The notes beneath the pieces are model-generated. The model saw nothing but the letters and a program-made list of their open reading frames with translations, did no database searches and was not told where the DNA came from. The translations under genes were made by a program, and so were the position numbers. A stretch of 64,000 bases of DNA. It comes from Helicobacter_B zhangjianzhongii. GTDB taxonomy: Bacteria; Campylobacterota; Campylobacteria; Campylobacterales; Helicobacteraceae. Numbering within the stretch: the stretch's first letter is position 1; each line of letters starts with the position of its first letter. Positions 1-8,745 of this stretch are shown piece after piece. The stretch is from assembly GCF_030249855.1 (NCBI RefSeq), contig NZ_JANURN010000009.1:43110-107109 (forward strand). Reading direction: 5' to 3'.

Positions 1-1739
1 AATGCGCGCATAAAGGGCTTAGAAGTAGTCATTTTCCCGCGCACATATATGCTCCCTTGTATCTGCCACTTTAGCAGCAAATCCGCAAACGCACTGCCTA
101 GATCGCTTGCTATGCTAAAGCACACGCCATAGCTATCTAGCCCGCCTATGCGATAGGCAAGCATATTGTTTAAAGCCTTGCTAGAATCTAGTGTGATCAT
201 CTCGCTAGATTCTTTGCATTTAAATCCAAGCGGACTTATGTGCGGGTAGGCAAACTGCTCTGCCTTAGCCAAAAGCTCTGCCCCAGCTTGCGCTAGATCT
301 TCTAAAGACTCTAGCCCCTCTAATAGCCCATAACACCCCCCAAGCCACGCGAGCATATCATTAGTGCTATGGCTTGTAGTAGGTAGAGTGCGCACACGCG
401 CCAAGCTAGATTCTAGATAGGTTTTGTAGTTTTGCGCTAAGCGCGATCCTTGCTTGCCTTTAGATTCTAGGGTGGAGAGCATTAGGGCTGGGTTTGCCTC
501 CATAGCGGCTAGCTCATAGCGCATTAGCACAGGCTCTAGCGACTCTGTGGATTCTAGGCTTACACTAGAATCCACTTTTTGCACAGCATAAGACACCACA
601 CTAGAATCCAAATCAAGCAGCACGCCACCATTTATCCGCACTTCTTCAAGTAGCGCACTCTCATCACAATAGGCTACTTCTGTGATACGAGGCTCTAAGC
701 GTGGCGGAAATTTTGGCACAAAGCCCTTAATGCTCTCATTGCTTATGGGCTTTTCAATTAGCCCAAAATTATCCCAGAAGTTTGGCTCACTGCAGCCTAT
801 GCAGCCGTGTCCTGCCTGCACGGGCCAGCTTGTCTTGGCGTTGAACTTCACCTTTGGGCAGTTATTAAACGAGTAGGGACCCTTGCAGCCTACTTTATAC
901 AAGCAATAGCCCTGTGCCATAGACGGATCATCAAAGCTCTGCACAAAATCCCCAGCAAGAAACGCCCCCCTGCGCTCGCATAGATCATGCACACTTTTAG
1001 CATACGCCCATAATGGTCGCTTTAGCTCATCAAGCGGCGGCAGCTCACCTAGCAAATATACATAGAGCAAATTGCCGATGATGTTTTTATCACTTGGGGG
1101 ACAGCCGGGTATATGCATAATCTCTTGCGGGAACACCTCATAAAGAGCAAAGCTATTAGTAGGATTAGGGTGGGCACTCTGTATCCCGCCATAGCTTGAG
1201 CAAGTCCCCACCGCAAGGACTGCTTGGGCGTGGGCGATTAGATGTGCGGCTTCTTCATAGCCACTTTTGCCAGCAAGGGTGATATATTGCTCTTGTGCGC
1301 CCATACTCACACTACCTTCTACAAGCAAGATATAAGGCGTCTGCGAAATGGATTCTAGGACTTTTTGCGAGTTATGCCCGCTTGCAGCTAGAATCAAGTC
1401 GTGATAATGCAGCTTAAATATATCAAAGATAAGCGTATCAAACCCGGGCTCTTCTGTGCGCAGCAAGCTCTCACTACACCCGGTGCACTCTTGCAAATGC
1501 AACCACACAAGCCGCATATCGCCCATATACTCCAAAATCTCCACACAGCAATCAAGCAGCTTGCTAGGCACGCCAATGAGTGCGAGATTTTTAGCAATCC
1601 ACGCACGCGAAGTCTCATCGCTTAGAGTGGCACTTTTTACCTTGCTTTGGCGCAGTGATTCTAGGCGTGCTAGAAGCTTGTCTTCAAGGCTTAATAGTGG
1701 CTTGATGGTCGTTATATTTTGCGTGCTTGTGGCTTCCAT
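1..1739 (-). CDS. NiFe hydrogenase small-subunit-like protein (HydA2/HydE type), 3' end outside window
   Basis: The frame is open from an ATG at 1739 to the window edge (at least 579 codons). The start is supported by AAGGAG five bases upstream. The N-terminal half has iron-sulfur ligand motifs of NiFe hydrogenase small subunits: CTGCSES near residue 75, GTCSSYGG, PGCPP and HGCIGCSEPNFWD. There is no Tat signal peptide, unlike the catalytic HydA small subunit, and the protein runs far past normal small-subunit length. This matches the second small-subunit homologue of Campylobacter (HydA2) and Helicobacter (HydE), which is thought to support hydrogenase activity; that assignment is from memory of the families. 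The segment around residues 390-410 contains KVDSS and LEST peptides encoded by the dispersed GTGGATTCTAG repeat. The C-terminus cannot be seen. Confidence 0.75.
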   Translation of the reverse strand, partial: MEATSTQNITTIKPLLSLEDKLLARLESLRQSKVKSATLSDETSRAWIAKNLALIGVPSKLLDCCVEILEYMGDMRLVWLHLQECTGCSESLLRTEEPGFDTLIFDIFKLHYHDLILAASGHNSQKVLESISQTPYILLVEGSVSMGAQEQYITLAGKSGYEEAAHLIAHAQAVLAVGTCSSYGGIQSAHPNPTNSFALYEVFPQEIMHIPGCPPSDKNIIGNLLYVYLLGELPPLDELKRPLWAYAKSVHDLCERRGAFLAGDFVQSFDDPSMAQGYCLYKVGCKGPYSFNNCPKVKFNAKTSWPVQAGHGCIGCSEPNFWDNFGLIEKPISNESIKGFVPKFPPRLEPRITEVAYCDESALLEEVRINGGVLLDLDSSVVSYAVQKVDSSVSLESTESLEPVLMRYELAAMEANPALMLSTLESKGKQGSRLAQNYKTYLESSLARVRTLPTTSHSTNDMLAWLGGCYGLLEGLESLEDLAQAGAELLAKAEQFAYPHISPLGFKCKESSEMITLDSSKALNNMLAYRIGGLDSYGVCFSIASDLGSAFADLLLKWQIQGSIYVRGKMTTSKPFMRA

Positions 1740-1909
1740 ACTCTCTCCTTGCTCTCAATCTATCTGCAATCTCCCTGCTCTAGCTTGCCTACTTCAGCCC
1801 ACTATCACACCCAAGCAATCTGTGGCAATCTATAAATCTAGATTCTCGTGTGCTACTACAACCTATCAAGATCCGCGATAGCGCACAACCCATAGCATCT
1901 AGCTAGAAT

Positions 1910-3265
1910 CTAGTCTTGTGCTACGCTGGCACCGCTTACATCTCTTACGCCAATTTGGTGGTATTCAAAGCCCTTGGCGTGTAGATTGAGTGTGTGATAG
2001 ATATTGCGCCCATCAAAGATCACAGGCGTGCGTAAGAGCTTTTTCATCTCATCAAAATCCGGGCTTCTAAACTCGCGCCACTCTGTAACAAGCACGAGCA
2101 TATCGGCATTTTTTAGCGCGTCATATTTACTTGTAGCAAAAGTGATAGAATCCAGATGTTCTTGCAGATAGAAGCGTGCTTGCTCGGTGGCTTTGGGGTC
2201 ATAAGCCTGGATCCTAGCTCCTTTGCTCACTAGCTCTTGTATCAGCACAATCGCGCTTGCCTCTCGCATATCATCTGTCTCTGGCTTAAAGGCAAGCCCC
2301 CACACAGCGACAATCTTGCCTGCTAGATCTTGCCCAAATCTTGCGCAAATCTTTTGCGCAAGCAAGCGTTTTTGCGCGTGATTTACTTGATCGATTGCTT
2401 GAAGGATTTTAGGCATGTAGCCACTATCTAGGGCAGTTTTCTCCAAAGCCCTAACATCTTTTGGGAAGCAGCTCCCGCCATAGCCACAGCCCGGATAAAT
2501 GAAGCTATAACCTATGCGTGAGTCGCTACCTATGCCTTGGCGCACATCATTGATATTTGCCCCCACGCGCTCACAGATTTGACTCATCTCATTGATGAAG
2601 CTAATCTTTGTCGCAAGCATTGCATTTGCTGCGTATTTTGTCATCTCAGCAGATTCTATCCCCATAGCGATAAGCCGATCAGATTTGACCAAAAATGGCG
2701 CGTATAAAGAGCGCATAATCTCTAATGCCCTAGGTGAATCACTCCCTATCACCACACGATCCGGACTCATAAAATCCTTGATCGCCACACCCTCTTTTAA
2801 AAACTCTGGATTGCTCACGACATCAAAGGCTATGGCTTTTCCTCTAGATTCTAGGGCTTTGGCAATGATCTTTTTCACCTCTCTAGCAGTCCCCACAGGC
2901 ACGGTGGATTTATCCACGATCACCGCATAGTCATTGATATGCTCGCCAATATCTTGCGCCACCAAACGCACGAAGCGTAAATCCGCACTCCCATCATCAC
3001 CCATAGGCGTGCCAACAGCGATAAATATCACCTCTGCTTGTGCAAAAGCCTCTTGCTTAGAATCTGTGAAGATTAAAGTGCCTTTGGCTTGATTTTCTAC
3101 AATCATCTCACCCAAGCCCGGCTCATAAATTGGCACAACGCCTTTTTGTAGCTTTGCAATCTTGTCTTTATCAATATCAAGGCAGATCACATCATTGCCC
3201 ATCTGCGCGAAGCACGCCCCAGCCACTAAGCCCACATACCCACTACCAACAATACTAACTCTCAT
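1910..3265 (-). CDS. ugd: UDP-glucose 6-dehydrogenase
   Basis: This 451-residue protein oxidises UDP-glucose to UDP-glucuronate with two NAD+, providing uronic acid for surface polysaccharide. The N-terminal Rossmann motif GSGYVGLVAGACFA is at residues 7-20. The central helix carries FINEMSQICERVGANINDVRQGIG. The catalytic cysteine lies in the motif YPGCGYGGSCFPKD near residue 260. A C-terminal UDP-binding domain starts with WGLAFKPETDDMREA. Length is normal for the family and no repeat insert is present. It sits alone between the hydrogenase-like gene and a solute-binding protein on the same strand. Related nucleotide-sugar dehydrogenases exist, but the motifs fit the UDP-glucose enzyme well. 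Confidence 0.9.
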   Translation of the reverse strand: MRVSIVGSGYVGLVAGACFAQMGNDVICLDIDKDKIAKLQKGVVPIYEPGLGEMIVENQAKGTLIFTDSKQEAFAQAEVIFIAVGTPMGDDGSADLRFVRLVAQDIGEHINDYAVIVDKSTVPVGTAREVKKIIAKALESRGKAIAFDVVSNPEFLKEGVAIKDFMSPDRVVIGSDSPRALEIMRSLYAPFLVKSDRLIAMGIESAEMTKYAANAMLATKISFINEMSQICERVGANINDVRQGIGSDSRIGYSFIYPGCGYGGSCFPKDVRALEKTALDSGYMPKILQAIDQVNHAQKRLLAQKICARFGQDLAGKIVAVWGLAFKPETDDMREASAIVLIQELVSKGARIQAYDPKATEQARFYLQEHLDSITFATSKYDALKNADMLVLVTEWREFRSPDFDEMKKLLRTPVIFDGRNIYHTLNLHAKGFEYHQIGVRDVSGASVAQD

Positions 3266-3357
3266 ACACCAGCCCTACTCAAAGTTCTTAAAATCCAAAA
3301 AATAAGTGCGCATTATACTGGATAAACACCCGCTTCAAAGCAGGCGTTTAAGCTATC

Positions 3358-4188
3358 TTACTCAAATGTTACATCACGCGCTTCTATAAGATCTCCATAG
3401 ATTGGCGCAAGTGTCTCTTGATAGGCTTGGAGCAGGAATTTATCTTTTTGTAATTGCGCCATTTCTTCATTAAGCCACTCTAGCAGCTCGGTATTGCCCT
3501 TTTTGACCGCTGGAGCTATGACATCAGTCTCCCCAAGCTCTTTAATCCCAACGGCAAAGCTTGGATTCTCCTTCGCCCACGCAAAAAGCAAAGTATTATC
3601 GTGTGCCAAGGCATCACCTCTGCCATCTTGCAATGCCGCGAAAGTCTCGGTATTTTGCTCAAACTTTAGCAGCTTGATTTCTGGGTGGTTTTTGCTGAAG
3701 TAAAAATCTGCTGTTGTGCCCTTATTGACAATAAGCGTTTTGTCTTTGAGCTGGGATACATCAGTGATCACGCCATCTTTGCTCACCACTCCTAGTGCTA
3801 CTTTCATATATGGGCGTGCGAAATCCACTTGCTGCGCTCTCTCTTGCGTTTGCGTGAAATTCGCCATCATAATATCCACTTTATTAGACTTTAAAAACTC
3901 AATGCGATTTGCCGCTTCTACAAGCACGAAGCGCACTTTATCCTCACTGCCAAGCAGATCTTTGGCAATTTGCTTGGCGATATACACATCAAAGCCAGCG
4001 TTTTGCCCCTTTTCATCAACATAGCCAAAGGGCGGCTTATCGCCAAAGACACCAATAGTAACACTGCCTTTTTGCTTGATAGATTCTAGGGCATTTGCAC
4101 TTGATTGACCCTCGCCACAGCCACCTAGCAAAGCCATAGCCCACACAAATCCTAGTCCATACATTACTCGAGTTATAGCATTCATCAT
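3358..4188 (-). CDS. CjaA-like amino acid (cysteine) ABC transporter binding lipoprotein
   Basis: Periplasmic solute-binding lipoprotein of the family 3 amino acid binding proteins. ATG at 4188 is the best start: AAAGGA lies just upstream, while an ATG 24 bases further upstream lacks a better site. The signal peptide ends in a lipobox LLGGC. The mature protein has the hallmarks GVFGDKPPFGYVDEKG, FLKSNKVDI, NKGTTADFYF and FAALQDGRGDALAHDN, and closely resembles C. jejuni CjaA, a cysteine-binding antigen (remembered comparison). No permease or ATPase gene is adjacent, so the transporter partners are encoded elsewhere. Ligand identity is inferred from the family resemblance. Confidence 0.82.
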   Translation of the reverse strand: MMNAITRVMYGLGFVWAMALLGGCGEGQSSANALESIKQKGSVTIGVFGDKPPFGYVDEKGQNAGFDVYIAKQIAKDLLGSEDKVRFVLVEAANRIEFLKSNKVDIMMANFTQTQERAQQVDFARPYMKVALGVVSKDGVITDVSQLKDKTLIVNKGTTADFYFSKNHPEIKLLKFEQNTETFAALQDGRGDALAHDNTLLFAWAKENPSFAVGIKELGETDVIAPAVKKGNTELLEWLNEEMAQLQKDKFLLQAYQETLAPIYGDLIEARDVTFE

Positions 4189-4237
4189 AAATCCTTTCTT
4201 ACAATTTTTCACCTAGAATCTAAATCTAGGTGAAGCG

Positions 4238-5194
4238 TTATCCTACAACAATTTTATTTGCTTCTTCCATTCTTTGCAAATGCTCCCATCGCTCATCGAC
4301 TTCTTTTTGGAATTTTTCGATGATATGGGCATTTTCTGGCTTGAAGAGATGCTTAAATCGCCCTTGTGCGCCTAGATAATCTCTCACAGGGATAATGTTT
4401 TTAGGGCGATAGGTGATATGCACCTCTTTACCATTGATGATCTCAAAAAGTGGGAACGCTAGAGAATCCACCGCAAGATCGGAGACATCAATTGTCTTAT
4501 TAGACTCAAACCGCCACTCTGTCGTGCAAGCACTCATCGCATTGATGAAAGTCGGCCCTTCTGTGTCGATTGCTTGCTTGATTTTTTTGTTCATATCTTT
4601 CCATTTGTTTGGGGCTACTTGGGCGACATAGGGGCTGCCGTGTGCTGCCATCACAAAAAGCATATCCTTCTTGCGCTCCTTTTTGCCATAGCTTGCACTC
4701 CCAGCAGGCGTGGTCGAAGTGCTAGAGCCAATGGGCGTGGAGCTTGATCGCTGCCCGCCGGTGTTGGCATAGACTTCATTATCAAGGCAGATATAAGTCA
4801 TATCGTGCCCCCTCTCAAAGCAGCCGCTAATAAACTGGAATCCAATATCATAAGTGCTGCCATCACCGCCAAAGGCGACAAACTTCGGCTTCTCGCCTTT
4901 GTATCGCCCCTTTTTTGCCAATGCGCGATACATCGTCTCTGCTCCAGCTGCCGCAGTCGAGCCATTTTCAAAGCCAATATGTATCCAAGGCACATCCCAA
5001 GAAGTGTGCGGATATACCGCCGTAGAGACCTCAAGACAGCCCGTAGAATTGCCTATGACAATGGGACCTTCTACGGCATTTAGCACCTCTCTAATGATGA
5101 TCCCGTGCGCACAACCCGGACATAAAATATGCGAACCTTCAAACTTCTCTGCCGCTTTAGAAAATTGCTTTAAGTTTTTTACTTCTCTTACCAT
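4238..5194 (-). CDS. porB: Pyruvate:ferredoxin/flavodoxin oxidoreductase, beta subunit
   Basis: This is the TPP-binding subunit of the four-subunit enzyme that decarboxylates pyruvate to acetyl-CoA and reduces flavodoxin or ferredoxin. Seen in the 318-residue protein: HILCPGCAHGI near the N-terminus (cluster-proximal cysteine), the TPP-binding segment AFGGDGSTYDIGFQ, and LDNEVYANTGGQRSSSTP, which is diagnostic of 2-oxoacid oxidoreductase beta subunits. AAGGAG precedes the ATG. It is the last gene of a porC-porD-porA-porB operon, the same order as H. pylori HP1108-HP1111. Confidence 0.93.
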   Translation of the reverse strand: MVREVKNLKQFSKAAEKFEGSHILCPGCAHGIIIREVLNAVEGPIVIGNSTGCLEVSTAVYPHTSWDVPWIHIGFENGSTAAAGAETMYRALAKKGRYKGEKPKFVAFGGDGSTYDIGFQFISGCFERGHDMTYICLDNEVYANTGGQRSSSTPIGSSTSTTPAGSASYGKKERKKDMLFVMAAHGSPYVAQVAPNKWKDMNKKIKQAIDTEGPTFINAMSACTTEWRFESNKTIDVSDLAVDSLAFPLFEIINGKEVHITYRPKNIIPVRDYLGAQGRFKHLFKPENAHIIEKFQKEVDERWEHLQRMEEANKIVVG

Positions 5195-5222
5195 AATGTC
5201 TCCTTATATAGATTTCTAGATT

Positions 5223-6446
5223 CTAGTAGAAACTAAGCTTAGGACCGCGCAAGCCGATGAACTGCTGTGTAGCGTGCGTGAGCTTGCCAGCTTTTGCATT
5301 ACTATCAAGCTCTTTGAAAATCTCCACCAAATCCACTTGTGTAATGTCGCGCTCGCCCAAACCATAGATATAGTTGCTAAGCACAGGACGCGCAGAATCT
5401 GGCACTTGATACAACGCCGCTCCAACTTCATTAAACAACGCTCCCATAGCACCAGCAGGCAAGCTCTTATCCATAATACCAACAGCTTTAGTGCGTTTTA
5501 GTGCCTCTCCTACAAGCGCGTAAGGGAATGGGCGGAATACTTTGACACTCACAACCCCTGCTTTAATGCCATTTTTGCGCGCTGTTTTTGCTGCTACGCG
5601 AGCGGATTCTGCTGTGGTGCCAAGCGCGAAAATAGCCACTTCTGCATCCTCCATATCATAGGTTTCTACGATCTTATGCTCTCTATTTGTAAGTGCTTTA
5701 AACGCGCTAAATGCTTCTTCTATGACAGCTTGCGAATGCATAAGCGCATTATGCAGCTGTGCTTTATGCTCATAATGCCACTCTTCTTCTGCTTGCGCAC
5801 CATAGGTGGCTGGGTGCTCAAAATTAAAAAGAGAGTTTTTCTCCTTATACTCGCCAATAAAGCTGTATGCTTGATCATCGCTTAATGGGCGGACATTTTG
5901 GGCTGTGTGGGAGCAGAGAAAGCCATCTTGATTGACAATCACAGGAATGCGCACGCGCATATCTTCAGCGATTTTAAAGGCTAGGAGATTGAGATCATAG
6001 GCATCTTGGGGATTCATAGCACAGAGATTGATCCAGCCCGCATCGCGCCCTAGATACATATCTGAATGATCGCCGTGGATATTAAGTGGTGAGGCAAGTG
6101 CGCGATTGACAAGATTTAGCACAATTGGCAAGCGCATACCAGAAGCTTGGTAAAGCACTTCCACCATAAGCGCAAATCCTTGCGAGCTTGTCGCAGTAGC
6201 GACTCGCCCACCAGCCGCTGCCGCACCTACACAAGCACTCATCGCCGCGTGTTCGGATTCTACGAGCAAAAACTCGCCATCGATATAGCCATTGCTCACA
6301 AATGTCCCATAGTTTTGCACAATGGGCGTTGAAGGCGTGATAGGATAGGCGGCTACCACATCAATTTGGGCTTGGCGCATCGCTTGGCACGCCGCCATAT
6401 TGCCATCCCAAACAACTACTTGATCGAGTTCCATAACTTTTGGCAT
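5223..6446 (-). CDS. porA: Pyruvate:ferredoxin/flavodoxin oxidoreductase, alpha subunit
   Basis: This 407-residue protein is the subunit with the pyrimidine-binding TPP domain and the transketolase C-terminal domain. Motifs include AAYPITPSTPI near residue 35, LLVESEHAAMSACVGAAAAGGR (the family glutamate region), and ATSSQGFALMVEVLYQASGMRLP. The C-terminal part carries GIKAGVVSVKVFRPFP, typical of the pyrimidine-domain family. AGGAG precedes ATG at 6446, and the gene begins four bases after porD stops, so it is translated within one operon. It pairs with PorB to form the catalytic site. Confidence 0.93.
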   Translation of the reverse strand: MPKVMELDQVVVWDGNMAACQAMRQAQIDVVAAYPITPSTPIVQNYGTFVSNGYIDGEFLLVESEHAAMSACVGAAAAGGRVATATSSQGFALMVEVLYQASGMRLPIVLNLVNRALASPLNIHGDHSDMYLGRDAGWINLCAMNPQDAYDLNLLAFKIAEDMRVRIPVIVNQDGFLCSHTAQNVRPLSDDQAYSFIGEYKEKNSLFNFEHPATYGAQAEEEWHYEHKAQLHNALMHSQAVIEEAFSAFKALTNREHKIVETYDMEDAEVAIFALGTTAESARVAAKTARKNGIKAGVVSVKVFRPFPYALVGEALKRTKAVGIMDKSLPAGAMGALFNEVGAALYQVPDSARPVLSNYIYGLGERDITQVDLVEIFKELDSNAKAGKLTHATQQFIGLRGPKLSFY

Positions 6447-6449
6447 AGC

Positions 6450-6848
6450 TTACTCCTCTCTTTTTTTCTTTTCTTCTTTGGCGGGCCACTTGCTAAGGGC
6501 TACTTCATTGGATTCGTGGTTGTTAAACATTAGCAGGGATTTGGGATTGGTCGGGCAGACATCTACGCACACACCGCAGCCCTTGCAGTGCATATAATCC
6601 ACACCTTTTAGCTTCTCATCACGCACCAAAATCGCCGCATCAGGGCAATACATCCAGCAGTTAAAGCAATTGATACAAATCTCGCTATTATGCACAGGCT
6701 TATCGATCCGCCAATGCGCCACACTCGTGCCATAGGAGCTTTCTTTAGTATAGCTTCGCTCATTATTATGCTGGCGCAAAGTCTCTACCCCGTCTTTTTC
6801 AAAGGGGAACAATACGGAGCCAATCTCTAATTCTGTCCAGTCTTTCAT
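6450..6848 (-). CDS. porD: Pyruvate:ferredoxin/flavodoxin oxidoreductase, delta (ferredoxin-like) subunit
   Basis: Small 2x[4Fe-4S] electron-transfer subunit. I choose the ATG at 6848 because AAGGAG lies five bases upstream; an in-frame GTG at 6854 sits inside that site. The 132-residue product has two ferredoxin clusters: CINCFNCWMYCP and CKGCGVCVDVCP, each with the classical CxxCxxCxxxC(P) spacing. A lysine/glutamate-rich tail ends the protein. It carries electrons from the PorA/PorB active site to the external acceptor. It lies between porC and porA with short gaps. Confidence 0.93.
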   Translation of the reverse strand: MKDWTELEIGSVLFPFEKDGVETLRQHNNERSYTKESSYGTSVAHWRIDKPVHNSEICINCFNCWMYCPDAAILVRDEKLKGVDYMHCKGCGVCVDVCPTNPKSLLMFNNHESNEVALSKWPAKEEKKKREE

Positions 6849-6863
6849 ATTCACTCCTTATGG

Positions 6864-7424
6864 TTATTGCACACTATCATACGCGCGCTGTATAGCTTCC
6901 ATATTTGCATCGATCACTGCTTGTGGAAGCTTCTTGCCAAGCACTTTGGTAAAAGCCTTTTTAAAATACTCAAGCTCTAAGATCCCAGATATTTTTACAA
7001 ACGCACCAAGCATAGGGGCATTGGGGATCGGCTTGCCGATAGTATCAAGCGCGATTTGAATACAATCAAGTGTATAAAGCGTCTTGCCTTGTAGGTCAGG
7101 CTTTTTGGCGATTAGCTCCTCTTTTGATAAATGCGTGGTGATGATGTATTTGGTATCGGGCTTGTCATTGGCACAAATATCAGTGATAAACACGATCCCC
7201 GGATCAATCACTAGCACATAATCTGGCTCCATAAACTTCTCGTGGTTCAAAATAGGCTCATCATCAATCCTATCATACGCACTCATCGCCGCGCCGCGTT
7301 TAGCCGAGCCATAAAGCGCGAATGCCTGCACTTCTTTCCCCGTTGTTGCGATCACATCAGCAAGTCCTTTAGCACCTGTTACCGCGCCTTGACCCGCTCG
7401 TGAATGCCATCGTATTTCTAGCAT
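6864..7424 (-). CDS. porC: Pyruvate:ferredoxin/flavodoxin oxidoreductase, gamma subunit
   Basis: First gene of the por operon. ATG at 7424 is preceded by AAGGAG at a five-base spacing, giving 186 residues; an upstream ATG at 7442 would add six residues without a ribosome site. The protein begins LEIRWHSRAGQGAVTGAKGLAD, the signature of 2-oxoacid:acceptor oxidoreductase gamma subunits, and contains FALYGSAKRGAAMSAYDRI. It completes the four-subunit oxidoreductase. About 290 bases of AT-richer sequence upstream separate it from the HAD gene and probably hold the operon promoter. Confidence 0.92.
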   Translation of the reverse strand: MLEIRWHSRAGQGAVTGAKGLADVIATTGKEVQAFALYGSAKRGAAMSAYDRIDDEPILNHEKFMEPDYVLVIDPGIVFITDICANDKPDTKYIITTHLSKEELIAKKPDLQGKTLYTLDCIQIALDTIGKPIPNAPMLGAFVKISGILELEYFKKAFTKVLGKKLPQAVIDANMEAIQRAYDSVQ

Positions 7425-7442
7425 AGATTCTCCTTGACTCAA

Positions 7443-7716
7443 GATAATGTTTCAATCTTTTACACACTTAGGTGCTAGAGACTGCAAAAACACCCTAAAT
7501 ATTACTACCTTAATTATTAAAACAACTATAAATTTAAGAATCTAGATCGATAAATAACAAAATGCTAGGCAAAAATGTATAGAATAGTAACGATACTTCC
7601 TTGTTACAAGCATTATCTCTTCTCTTCTTGCAAAGCCCTGCAATCCGCCACCACAATAACTTATGAAGCAATTATGCTACACTTTTCCACATACGCAAAA
7701 ACCCTATTGCTCCCCA
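7443..7716. other. Intergenic region upstream of the por operon
   Basis: This stretch has no credible ORF. It is noticeably more AT-rich than its surroundings, as expected for a strong promoter region of the minus-strand por operon. I could not define a -10/-35 pair with confidence. Apart from one TAGATTCTTA-like match it contains no copies of the structured repeats. Confidence 0.4.
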
Positions 7717-8745
7717 TCACTCTAGCGTATGCCAATTATCCGCATACTGCATAGCCTGCGTGCGGATAGCACACACAGCCTCATACACACCATCACAGCT
7801 CATCATAGCCCTAGATTCTAGCCCCATACCATAGCCACTACGCACCCATACGCCATTGATCTGCGCATTTTTAGCCGCCTCTAGATCATAAATCGTATCG
7901 CCAATCATAAACACCTGCTCCTTTGGTGCAATGGGCAAAGAGCAAAGAGCTTTTAAAATCGGCTCTGCGCTAGGCTTTGGGTGCTGCACATCTTCGCTGC
8001 CAATCACCACTTGAAAAAATCGCAAAATATCAAAATGCTGCAAAATATGCTTAGAATACAACGCAGTCTTTGTCGTAACCACCCCAAGATGCGCAAAACT
8101 CTTTGCCATAATGAGAGATTCTATTACATTTGGTAACAGCTTCGTTTCTTGTAGGTAGATTTTCCTATAATGATTTTTGTATGCTATCGCCCTATCTTGC
8201 GCTTCTTTAGGCTCAAACCCTACTTTGATAAACATCTCCACAAGCGGCAGCCCTATCAAAGATCGCACCTCATCTATTGTGGGGGAAAATGCCGCACCAC
8301 AAGCGTGCGTAAAGCTATGATAAATCCCATCAATAGAATCAAACAAAGTCCCATCTAAATCAAACAACAAGACATATTTCTCGTGATCACCAGAATCCAG
8401 CTTTGCAGCAGGGCTTGTGGTGGGCATTATCACTTGAGGGCTAGGCTCTGGCTTTAGCTCAAAGACTTCTTTTTCAGCGACTTTTTGCTCAATGATCTCT
8501 CTAGAAACTTCTTGCTCAAAAACTCCTTGAGGGCGATTTGTGCTTGTGGATTCTAGCGGGGCTTTTTTCTCCTCTTTTAGCTCGATTGTGCCTTGCGTGC
8601 GTGGATATACGGGCTCTTCTTTTAGCTCGATATGCTCGCTTGCCCCATACTCCCCACTAGAATCCACTTTTTCAAAAGTGGATTCTAGTGTAGCTGCCTT
8701 TTCATCACCGCCTTGTGTCTTATGCGATCTTTTCCACTTAAACAC
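7717..8745 (-). CDS. HAD-superfamily phosphatase (phosphoglycolate phosphatase-like) with repeat-derived N-terminal extension
   Basis: I place the start at the GTG at 8745: AAAGGAG lies a few bases upstream and the gene then overlaps the stop of the upstream MATE gene by eight bases, implying coupled translation. The 342-residue product has a HAD domain from about residue 120: FDLDGTLFDS (nucleophile Asp), GVVTTK (motif II), and HPKPSAEPI with MIGDTIYDLEAAKNA (motifs III-IV). Subfamily is PGP/PpaX-like, but the substrate is unknown. Residues 1-120 are low complexity, rich in Glu, Lys and Ser. They include the peptide LESTFEKVDSS, which is the direct translation of a perfect palindromic repeat (8657-8688). 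The phosphatase domain itself is normal in length. Confidence 0.78.
   Translation of the reverse strand: MFKWKRSHKTQGGDEKAATLESTFEKVDSSGEYGASEHIELKEEPVYPRTQGTIELKEEKKAPLESTSTNRPQGVFEQEVSREIIEQKVAEKEVFELKPEPSPQVIMPTTSPAAKLDSGDHEKYVLLFDLDGTLFDSIDGIYHSFTHACGAAFSPTIDEVRSLIGLPLVEMFIKVGFEPKEAQDRAIAYKNHYRKIYLQETKLLPNVIESLIMAKSFAHLGVVTTKTALYSKHILQHFDILRFFQVVIGSEDVQHPKPSAEPILKALCSLPIAPKEQVFMIGDTIYDLEAAKNAQINGVWVRSGYGMGLESRAMMSCDGVYEAVCAIRTQAMQYADNWHTLE
8657..8688. repeat. Palindrome of the GTGGATTCTAG repeat inside the HAD coding sequence
   Basis: Two inverted 15-base arms, CTAGAATCCACTTTT and its complement, are separated by TC. The same palindrome occurs in non-coding DNA at 27499-27531 and 27741-27773. 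Here it is read through in frame as LESTFEKVDSS. Confidence 0.9.
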
